From Drosophila pseudoobscura (lineage: Eukaryota; Arthropoda; Insecta; Diptera; Drosophilidae): 64,000 nt of DNA. Both the position numbers and the translations under genes were made by a program. Below, in pieces: positions 24,201 through 33,013 of the stretch. The notes beneath the pieces were generated by a model. That model was not told the origin of the DNA. It saw nothing but the letters and a program-made list of their open reading frames with translations, and did not search any database. Position 1 is the first letter of the stretch; each line of letters begins with the position of its first letter. The stretch is taken from positions 61,209,869 to 61,273,868 of the forward strand of contig NC_046683.1 in assembly GCF_009870125.1 (NCBI RefSeq), read 5' to 3'.

Positions 24201-27200
24201 TAGCAAGTAATTCCCTTCATGGTCACAGCTTTATGGCTCACCTAATGCCCATGCGAGTATCTGCCCCATCAAATGTGATAAAATGTACGTAAATATGATA
24301 ATTCTCGGCAAACACAATGCGACAATTCCCCATGGTGATGGTTCAACACGATTGCCAAATGGGGAAACACGGCGAAATTTCAACAGAATCTGAATGGGCA
24401 TTCGTTCGTCTCTAATTACTCCATCAACTGCAAAAACAAAAGAAGGAAAAAATATGGAAAAAACAGCACTTATTTGTGAGAGGGGATGTAATGGCTAGCG
24501 TTCAGTCAGGTACATGCACGCCCCTGGCTGACGAAAAGACTCCGAGACCTTTAAGATATGAAATAGACATAAACGACGACCTCCTCCGTTTTGGTTTTTA
24601 GGTAGTTTCTAGCTATATTGTCGTGTAGTAATGTAATGTTTGTTTTGTCTCTTGTCTGTTGTGCGTTGTGTGATTTTTCCAAGCTCTATGTTTAAGTAAC
24701 TTTGCATGTCAACGAGCCGGCGCTGACAGGCAGCGTGTCAAAAAATATAACCGACTGCTAATTGTACTGGAATTTATTTATTTTTTTTCCCCCGTTTTTC
24801 GTTTTTCGTTTTTGAGATACGCCGCCATAGCGCGTCAGAGAGTACGAGTATCTGGTTTGTGTGCTGTGCTGGTTGGGGCTTCTCCTCGCTCCCTGAATTG
24901 CATTTTTGCATGCCAACCTTCGACTGTAGATCAATCAAAAAGAAATATGGATCGCCTGAGCGCCTGTGTAGCTTCAAGATCTGATGTTGTATCTGGTTGT
25001 TGTGTGTATCTGTATCTGTATCTGTGTATCTGTGGCTGTGAGGTGACGTAAGTGAGTAGTCGCACTTCTGCTGGTTGCTCTGACTCTGCCTCTGACTCTG
25101 CCTCTGTCTCTGATCCCCTATAATCATCATAATCATCTGAGATCTCTCTGCTAATGAGTGCCGACCCATTTATGAGGCGGATATATGCTTAGGTAATTTG
25201 CATTGAATTTGTACGAGTATCTACACTGTAGTAACCTTTGGAACCGTTCAAACCTGGAACCCTCCTCCTCCTTCTCCTTCTCCCTCTCCTCTCTTGATAT
25301 ACATATATACTCTTTACTTTTTGCTGACTGACCCAAACGGCGATAAAAAGTATTACTATACCATACATACGTTTGGGTCAATAAACCCCCTAGAGGGAAA
25401 AGACGAAAAATATGTATAATGAATATCTAGAGAAAAGAAGGCCATAATCATGCACCATATATAGACATTTATTGTCTGGCTAAGCATTTAAATATAATTT
25501 GCAAAAGCATTTTACACCCAGCGACTAGATTCAGAATGAAATTCCATTCGGTTTTGTGTCTTGTTTATCGGGTTTTATTTTTTAGCAGCAAAAGAATTTA
25601 ATCCAAACAGAAGTCTTCTTTCATAGATCTTTCCTTTGTATTGTTAGCATTTCTATTCCCAGAAACTTTCCTTCCATGGATGCCATGGTCTTTTAGAATT
25701 TCAATTGTTAAATATATATATTTTCCTGCATGGGAAAATTTGTCTCATATTTTTGGCATAAATGCAATGTATGGAATCCGTGGGATATTTTTGATTATCG
25801 ACCAGCTATTGTATTTGGTTTATTGCACTATTTGTCACATTTTAAAATATGATCTGCCGCTTTGATCTGCCATCCAAAACGTGTGGCACGAACGTCGCTG
25901 GCATTTGGAAAATATGTATTTTGGGTCGCTTTGGGGCTGTCATATAGATCGCTTCGACCTGATAGCCAAAGAATCAAACAAAGCAACAACTACAACAACT
26001 TATATCTATTTTAAATTACGTTCAATTAAATGCGCTTCACCTACAAAGTCTTCGACAGTGACGTCAATATCGAAAATATACTCTCTCTCTCTCTCTCTCT
26101 ATAACCTTCGTGATCATTGATCATTGATCGGCGGCATGGACGGGAGTCTGTAAAAGATGGGGGCATGGAATTTTGTAATACTCGTATCAAAAATATATCA
26201 ACAAATTGGAGCTATAGCCGTTCCCCAAATTGACTCAATCGATCCAAAAGAAATCTTTCAGTTTTTCTTTTGTTTTGTTTTGCTTTGCATTGCAATTGTT
26301 TTTTCCGTTTCCCCTCCCCCCGCCACAATTTCTTTATCGCTCTACATCCCACCGGCACTCCTCCTCCCTTACTAATTCAATGATAAAATGTCAAAAATCA
26401 ATAACAATAAATAAATGATAAACGAGATTGTCACTCGCGTACTTTGTATTCCCCCAAATAGAAATTTCAGTTCGTTTTTGTTTTTCTTTTTCGTTTTCGT
26501 TTTTGTTTTTGTTTTCCTTTGTTTTGTTTAGTTTGGTTTTGTTTTGTTTTGATTGTGCGCTTTTTTGGCTCAAACTCAAACTCTCTAATCAAATTGCAAT
26601 TTTTATAAATTTACCTCCAGATCTATTGAATAATTCAGTGACTATATAGAATGTGCACTAGAGTCTGGAATTCAAGATCGATACGGCTATATGCTAATAT
26701 TGAACTTGAAGGGCATTCAAATCAGTTTTGGAACTTGTTATATCCTAAATTATATTGAACAATTCATTAAAATCTGATTACAATTATGTGATCGGTGGCA
26801 TTGAGTGGAATTTTATATTCTAGTTCAAGGCTTTATTGAAATTTTGTTGATATTTACGAGTAAATATTCTTCTTAAGGTCAGGTGCATGGAATCTCTACA
26901 CACCCCCTGTGTGTGCCCGGAAATTTTTCAATATTTACAATTGAATTTCAAAATTTAGACCCATAGATTCGCTACGAGATCATAAATTGTAAAAAGAAAG
27001 TGAAAAAGTTTTGATTGAAAATTTCAATAAAATCAAGTTCAATATATTAAATATTATATTCAAGATTTTTGTCTCTCTCGTTCTGGACTTGATTTTCTGG
27101 TAAAGAGAACGATAGGGCAACACACAATCTTTCTGGACTCCTTCTTGCCTTACCTTGAACAAGTTTTTGAGAATATTCTTGGGGGATCGTAAATTAATCG

Positions 27201-27275
27201 TATATTTATGATCGACCCTCGCACAGTATAGCTTTCCTCCGCCAGAGGGCGCTAACTTTGAACGACTTTGAAGAG

Positions 27276-27306
<31 letters not shown>

Positions 27307-29168
27307 CGTAGGAATAATGCGTTATAATAATAATAATATAGGGACGGACAGACGCCCATGACTCAATCGACTTGGCTTTTGATGTTGATCGGAAACGCTT
27401 CCTTCTGGGCACTTTCCCCACAAATCAAATATCACAGGGGTGATTCGAATCGAACTGGCAGCGGGATTCGTAATGGCCGAAGGAGCATGAGTATAGCTGG
27501 GATTTGATGAATACTCGAAATGCATTTGTTTGCATTGTTGCATTGATTTCGCCACACGAAAAGGAAATTTACTTTGGCAGCTTTTTCATCTGCACACATG
27601 CCAGATGTCGTGTTGTTAGAAATCATTTCAGCATTGTCAAAATTTCAACGAGTATTAATAGACTGAACCAACAAGCTGCATATGTAGTACCTATGTGTGT
27701 AGACTGTACCCACAATTTATTCACACCTTTCTCTCTTCCTTTTGCAGCGATACCCATTCTGGAAATCGACACGAACAAATGCCAGAGCTGTCCGGAGAAG
27801 CGGCCCGAATGTGAACCGGATCAGGTGCTCGTTGAGGTCGTGCGCGGCACCGGAGAGCCGGGCAGCTGTTGTTCGCGCTACCAGTGCGTCAGCGAAATGC
27901 CCGTCTGCGATCGTTCGAATCCCATTCGATACTATCCGAACGCGTGCATTGAGTGCAAGACCTGCTCCATCTGCCTGTCCATCTGTCCATCGAACGAGTC
28001 GGAGCAGGTGCTCAACTGTCTGACCTTCAACGAGGAGCCCAAAATGAAGGGCGATATCTGGATGGAGAATAACGGCTGCACCACATGCGAATGTGATCAG
28101 CAGGGTGAGCGATCCTGCAAGGCCACCCAGTGTCTGGAGCCGGATTGTGAGAATCCCATTCAGAGAGAGGGCGACTGCTGTCCGGTCTGTCCCGCCGAAC
28201 ACGAAGAGGAACTGATCAGACCCTCAATAGCGGGCACCACCAGTGGACCACCAGTGGCTGTAAATCACACCAGCAGCAGCAGCAGCACCAGCACCACTGA
28301 GAAGATCGAGGATACCACTGCGGCGATGGTTGATCCCTCGAATGAATATTCCAGCACCGACACAACAACTACTGGTTCCGTTTCCTCGACCGAAAACGAG
28401 CCAAGTGATGTTCCATCAACCTCCAGCACGACGATCGATAGCTCCACTGAAAGCGACAATGCCACGACCATGGAGTCGTCGCCAGCCAGCGAGGGCCCCG
28501 TAGCCCCCCCGGACTTTGATGAGTATTCAAGTTTGGATGCCAATTCCACAAAGCCAACCACAGATCTCACTGCAAGCTCTGACACTCCCGACGAAGGCAG
28601 CTCCACAGCCACCTCAGTCTATGAAACCTCAACGGATGCCTTCTCAATGGAAAAAGATCAGATTACCAATCCACACGAAACGGGGTCATCCTCAATTGAG
28701 TTCAATAACGAGAGCACCCCCTCACAGATGCTCGATGAGATTAGCACAGAGGAGACCGTGACCACATCCACTGAAGATCCGCTGCCAGAGGCGGCCAGCG
28801 ATCATCCTAGCACATCGGAGCCACCACCGCCGCCAGCACCCCTGTCGACCAGACTGGTTTCTGGATCCAATAACACGGACAGGACCACTCGCACAGTATT
28901 GGAAGATGCTGTGCCTGTGGAGAAGGATGGTGTCAAGCGTTGGATTTCGATTCCCGGTGTTGTTGTCGGTTTTGTTGTCTTTTTCGTGTGTGTGTTTGCC
29001 ATGTTTTACTTTTGCTTTGTCCACAAGAAGCAAACCAATGGCAAAAAGCAAAACACGGACTACCGTGAGGTATCACAAGCCAATCCACAGCCGTTGGGCA
29101 ATACGGGGCTATCTCCATTGCTAACGCCCATCGGCAGTGAGCAGGTCAAGGAAGAATTGCAGAACTAG
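18222..29168 (+). CDS. cmpy: Crimpy-like CRIM1-family cysteine-rich transmembrane protein
   Basis: Two coding exons, 18222-18288 and 27748-29168, are joined across a 9.46-kb intron (GTGAGT donor; TTTTGCAG acceptor) to give 495 aa in frame. Residues 1-23 form a hydrophobic signal peptide. A Cys-rich N-terminal module (about 34-115) is followed by a von Willebrand factor C-type domain (about 120-171, ending CCPVCP). Then come a long Ser/Thr/Glu-rich, probably glycosylated stalk, a membrane helix (about 424-448) and a 45-residue cytoplasmic tail. This is the organisation of Drosophila Crimpy, a CRIM1 relative reported to bind the BMP ligand Gbb in motoneurons. The name rests on that architecture and on the 77B neighbours. 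A splice acceptor at 18,103 shows that a 5' noncoding exon lies upstream. The large intron contains an antisense DUF1091 gene and transposon fragments, typical of a regulated gene. Confidence 0.82.
18930..19290. mobile_element. DINE/Helentron-like fragment, rearranged
   Basis: AGGAAGCGTTTCCGACC (19010-19026) is the reverse complement of the tail signature at 15,413. It is followed by TCTGGATCAGATCGGATCAA (19181-19200) in the same orientation as the head signature at 14,614. Head and tail are therefore inverted relative to each other, which points to a rearranged or composite insertion in the cmpy intron. Confidence 0.45.
19795..19850. repeat. GATACA/GCCGGA hexamer microsatellite
   Basis: About six degenerate ATACAGAT units, then GAGCCG repeats, in the cmpy intron. 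Other simple repeats in this intron are CT runs at 20017-20037, 22655-22678 and 26081-26100, GGCAGT at 23515-23542 and a GAGA run at 27277-27305. Confidence 0.8.
21244..22362 (-). CDS. Secreted DUF1091-family protein nested in the cmpy intron
   Basis: Three exons on the minus strand: 22285-22362, 21848-22177 and 21244-21402. Both junctions are phase 0 (donors GTACGT and GTAAGT; acceptors TTATAG and TCTACAG), giving 188 aa. Residues 1-26 look like a signal peptide or membrane anchor. An upstream in-frame ATG at 22,386 would add eight residues. Exons 2-3 carry the DUF1091 pattern: an N-T-x-L-L-L-N-R-P core (about 65-73), V-x-V-D-A-C (about 98-103), the GNYPKTCPL block (about 126-134) and a later F-P-x-Y-M-P (about 152). 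DUF1091 is a large insect-specific family of small secreted proteins, often sex- or tissue-restricted, with unknown biochemistry. A minus-strand AATAAA lies at 21060-21065. It lies wholly inside the cmpy intron, on the opposite strand. Confidence 0.75.
23785..24095. other. AT-rich, low-complexity intronic stretch
   Basis: Dominated by TTTATTTATTTTTTTTAAT-like repeats, followed by ATTAAAA/TTTATTAT. There is no coding content. A short CAGTGACCATCAGTGA repeat lies just after it (24122-24160). Confidence 0.7.
24100..27220. other. cmpy intron, no gene recognised
   Basis: Contains TATCTG and CTCTGC-type repeats (25005-25120), a CTTCTC run (25262-25290), and T-rich stretches (26470-26560). I found no exon chain on either strand. 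Confidence 0.55.
27225..27450 (+). mobile_element. DINE/Helentron-like fragment with embedded GAGA run
   Basis: A GAGA run (27277-27305) and a GGACGGACAGACG stretch lead to GATCGGAAACGCTTCCT (27387-27403), the same tail signature as at 15,413. The fragment ends about 300 bp before the cmpy exon 2 acceptor. A near-consensus CTCF motif sits at its left edge. Confidence 0.45.
27237..27254 (+). promoter_or_regulatory. Near-consensus CTCF-type motif
   Basis: CTCCGCCAGAGGGCGCTA matches the well-known CTCF core CCRCCAGRGGGCGC at essentially every position. Drosophila CTCF binds a similar core. The site is in the cmpy intron, about 500 bp before exon 2. Occupancy is unknown. Confidence 0.4.
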
Positions 29169-29907
29169 CATTTTTATTGTGGTGCCTCTTTCATCCTCTC
29201 TGCAGACTGATTTTTGATCTTACCCTCTAGTGGTCCCATCCATCTAGAACAAATTAAACCAAAACAGTGGAAAAAGTCTGCAATAGTGATACGACATAGA
29301 GAAGAGAGAGAGAGAGAGAGAGATAGAGAGAGAGAAATAACCTTATCAGATCCATCAACAAAAATGAAAACCGAACAGAACACACACACATTTTCCGCCC
29401 AACTAGGGCAAGGAGAACCATACAGAAAAGCAGACATTGAAACCGAAACAGAAACGAAACGAATCGATGGACGAACGACAGCAACAGTTCCAGTATCCAG
29501 TATTTTTTAAGAAAAAAAATACTCCGAATTGACGGAGTCAATAGATCTTTCAAATGTATTTCTATCCGAGAGCTGTTGGAAAAGTGTGCAAAGGTTATTA
29601 GATCTTAAGGCTATGCTCAAATTCCCAGAGTAAGAATTATGTTTAAGCCTCCATTAAGATAGTTTACGTTATTTTCTGATAACTCTAAATAGCGAAAAGA
29701 AAAGATAGACAAAACTGCAGGAAACTAAACGAAGAGAAGCGAAGGGAAAGAAAACGAGATTGGATTAAGTATTAAAAGGCGGACTGTTTAGATTGATTGT
29801 AAATTATACTATGATTCCGACGTAACTCTCTATAAAATATTAAAAATAGCTTTGAGTGGTCGTCGTCGTCGTCGCACGTAACTTTATTTTGGCAGCTGTC
29901 CCACATA

Positions 29908-30744
29908 CAAGGTTGTTTGCGGTTCGATAAGAAAAACACAATTTAAGGGTTTGAAATACACTTTGTTATTTAGTATAGTCTTCCTGAACATCAAAAAACT
30001 TGTTCCAACGAGATTTAAAGCTATGAGTTACATCCCAGAAGTTAGAATCCGGAAGGGCCTCAGCTTTTATGAAAACAGATGGAAGTCGCTAAGGGCCAAG
30101 TCTCGTGTATACAGTAAATGCTCCAGCAATTCAATTTTTAATTCATTGATTTTAGCCAATTTTAAAATGGTCTTGTGACATGGTGGATTGTCTTGATGAA
30201 AAATAATTATTACTTCTGCAAATTGGGTCTTTTCTCACGAATTTTTTCCTTCAGCTGGTCTAAAAGGATATAGTCATATTCGGAATTCATTGTTTTACCA
30301 GTTTGCAAGTGGTCCACAAATATCCTATAAACTGCATCCTATAAAACTGATACTAACAACTTCTGGACACTAACTCGTTTAGGAGCCGAAGAACCAGGTT
30401 CATACCACCCTTTAGCCTCTTGATTTCATTCAGAATCATGGTGATAAACCCAAGTCTCATTTATAGTGATGAATCGATGCACAAAATCCACTTTATCGTT
30501 TCGAAAACACTCTAACTGGAGCTAAAGTCGGTTTTTTTTTTTAATTTTTAGCGAATGCGGCACCCAATCTGCACAGCTTTCTGAAACCCAAGACTTAAGT
30601 CAAAATATTTTGTTCTTACGACCACGTGGAAATTAATTGAATTAAATTAAATTATAAAAAAGATGTACCAAAATAACAAACAAAAAATTAGACTAGTCGT
30701 AACGCCCTCTCTTATCGAACCGCAAAACTTATTAAACGACCTTG
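29908..30744 (-). mobile_element. Decayed mariner element with transposase remnants
   Basis: The two ends are inverted: CAAGGTTGTTTGCGGTTCGA on the left and, read in reverse, CAAGGTCGTTT then TGCGGTTCGATAAG on the right. Both are flanked by TA (29906-29907, 30745-30746). Minus-strand reading gives mariner landmarks in order: RFITINETWVYHH (normally a D at the first catalytic site, here N), then a stop, then NSEYDYILLDQL, HQDNPPCHKT and DLALSDFHLF. At 837 bp it is shorter than the usual 1.3 kb and broken by stops and frame changes, so it is inactive. Confidence 0.88.
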
Positions 30745-30883
30745 TAGTGCTACTATAAACATACTATATACTTACTCTCACTCATAAATTATATATGTAT
30801 ACATAAATATATACGATACACATACATTATTTGTTCGCCTCAAACGGATTGACTGCATTCCTGCATTCCCATATTCATTTCAT

Positions 30884-30889
30884 TTTATT
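30884..30889 (-). terminator. Poly(A) signal of Nubp2
   Basis: AATAAA on the minus strand, about 95 nt past the Nubp2 stop codon. A plus-strand AATAAA at 30934-30939 could end a long cmpy 3' UTR that would then include the mariner remnant. Confidence 0.6.
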
Positions 30890-30982
30890 GTTAAACAATT
30901 TAGTCATTAAACGCAGAAACAAAATGATGCAAAAATAAAACCAAAGTAAACGAAAAACTTACCAATCCAATCAGTTTTTAAT

Positions 30983-31908
30983 CTATGTTAGGGCAACCAA
31001 GTGCTGAACTATTCCCCTCAGCACTTGGGCCGTTGGCGAATCGGGCAACTCGTCCAGCACAGAAGCTGTCGAGCCGGCAAGCACGCCCACGCGTGGATCT
31101 ATGGGCAGAGTGCCGAGATGTGGTATCTGAACGAGATGCGCCAGCTCCACGCCGCCGTTCGAGGAGAAGATATTGGTGCAGTTTGTGCAATTTGGGCAAA
31201 CAAATCTGTGAAAAGTAAACGAAAGTCTCAGTAAGTTGATCAAAGCTGATAGGTGCCGCCGCCTCCATAAACCTGATCCTCACCCGCTCATATTCTCGAC
31301 AATACCCAGTAGCTTGATGCCCGTCTTCTTGCAGAATGTGATCTCCTTGCGCACATCGTCCAGCGCCACGCTCTGTGGCGTTGTTACAATGATGGCCCCA
31401 TTGCAGGGCACTTCACGCATGCACTCCATGACGGTTATATGCTCGTCGGAGGTGCCGGGTGGCGTGTCGATGATCAAATAGTCCAGCTCCTCCCACTTGA
31501 CATCGGTGAGGAATTGGCGTATCATCATGGTCTTTTTGGGACCACGCCAAATCACGGGATCCGTGCGATTCTTTAGCAGAAATCCAATCGACATCACGGC
31601 CAGAGTTTTGCTCGCATCCGTGTAAATGGGGACCCAGCCTTCGTCGCACTGGTAAATATTGCTCCCCTCGAGGCCCAGCAAGAACGGTACACTGGGACCA
31701 CACAGATCTATGTCCAGCAGGCCCACCTATAAGGAAAATACAACAATTACGCATCCGGTTTGCAGGTTCATTGTGAAATAGTTGGCCCGGCACTTGCCTT
31801 GTGTCCGGAGTGGCGTAGTGCCAGCGCCAGTTGTGTGCTAACAGTCGACTTTCCCACTCCACCCTTTCCAGAGAGCACTATAATCACGTTCTTAACTTTG
31901 TCCAACAT
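30983..31908 (-). CDS. Nubp2: NUBP2-type cytosolic Fe-S cluster scaffold P-loop ATPase
   Basis: Three exons: 31798-31908, 31284-31726 and 30983-31205, giving 258 aa (human NUBP2 is 271). The protein belongs to the Mrp/NBP35 family of P-loop ATPases. With NUBP1 it forms the scaffold that assembles 4Fe-4S clusters for cytosolic and nuclear proteins. Visible motifs are the deviant Walker [11 protein letters not shown] (about 13-22), DIDLCGPS (about 42-49), the [11 protein letters not shown] block and the C-terminal metal-binding CPNC (188-191). Intron 1 (71 nt) has a GC donor (AAG|GCAAGT) and an AG acceptor. No GT in the neighbourhood keeps the frame, so it is a real GC-AG intron. The start is the first ATG and begins MLDKVKNVI, directly before the Walker motif. 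It is divergent from Pss with about 1.1 kb between starts. Confidence 0.93.
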
Positions 31909-33013
31909 AATATTGTCTTATTGTATATAATAATTCCAGAATTCTTTATTTCAACAAGTGTGCCTAAGTGTGCCATCAGCTGTTTACCAGCGCTGGGAGC
32001 GAAATTGCGACCGTCTGACAACACTGTCTTATCACTTTATGTGTACGGCAGTGCTTTCAGTTCAGGTGAAAGATATTGTGGTTTTTTTTTTTGAATAGAT
32101 GGATCTACAAGACGAATTATGTACTATATGTACTATTTTCCATGGTTTAACTAAGTTTTTATCCTATTTAAGTAGGGGGAGGGTTAGTGGGCTGAAGTTG
32201 ACTTCTTATCGATATACGAGACGATATATTGTTGTTGAGGCGCCAAAATTGGGGCAAAAACAATTAACGGAATTGCCGTCGCAGGAAAATAAGTCAAGTA
32301 TTTAAAACAAGCCAGTCAGGTAGAACATTGAATCATTAATTGGATAAAATTGGGTGTGCAGGGCTGAGAGATCTATGTAGCTAGTAATATTCCACGGAAT
32401 ATCAAAAGCGAGCAATATGGTATCCAATCCTTGACGGAGAACAATTAACCCATTGTACCCCCAAGGCAGTACTTTAATAATCCGCCAAAAAAAATTAAAA
32501 TTGAATAAATTTTTGCGCTGTTCAGGTGAAAGATATCGTGGCTTTTTTTTAGTTCAGAGTCTACAAGAAGAATTTGCAATCAGTAATATTTGACGCCATT
32601 CACCTCAAGTCGTTGAACTGTTTAAATAGAGGGGGCTAAGTGGGCTAAGCAGTCAAACTGTCACACTGCCGCGCGCATGTTAATTAACAACAATAGACAT
32701 TGCTGGCAAAAGATTAAATAAAATCACATTGATTTAACAAAAATCGGGCATCTATGCGTGAGGCATTGCTGACAGCTGACACAGGACACGGACCAGGGCG
32801 ATTTTGACAGCGGCAAAGCCGTAGAAATCAAGCCGACAACCGAATGTTGCGCAACCCGCTGCTCTCCCCGCATGTATTTGAGCCACCACCACACCACCCA
32901 TCAGCAGCAATCAGTCCGCCTAACAACGCCGCCACCGCCAGCGCCACCCCACCATCACGCCATCCGCTTACATCTGATAATCAAATTTAGAGTGACTTTC
33001 TAGAAGCCAGGCC
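31909..33013. promoter_or_regulatory. Nubp2/Pss divergent intergenic region with internal repeats
   Basis: Near Nubp2 is ATCAGCTGTTTACC (about 31,977), a fly core-promoter E-box (Motif 5 type). Two diverged copies of a block of about 140 bp starting TTCAGGTGAAAGATAT lie at about 32,057-32,200 and 32,521-32,660. Between them, 32,330-32,410 matches part of the dispersed repeat found upstream of BNIP3 and ND-39. Near Pss, CTGTCACACTGCC (about 32,659) is one mismatch from Motif 1. The rest, to the Pss ATG, looks like a GC-rich leader. Confidence 0.55.

Noticed and set aside
27504-27747. N-terminal 81 codons in frame with the cmpy main exon
   Set aside because: A TTTTGCAG acceptor lies at 27,747 and the signal-peptide exon at 18,222 joins in the correct phase; the upstream codons are intron.
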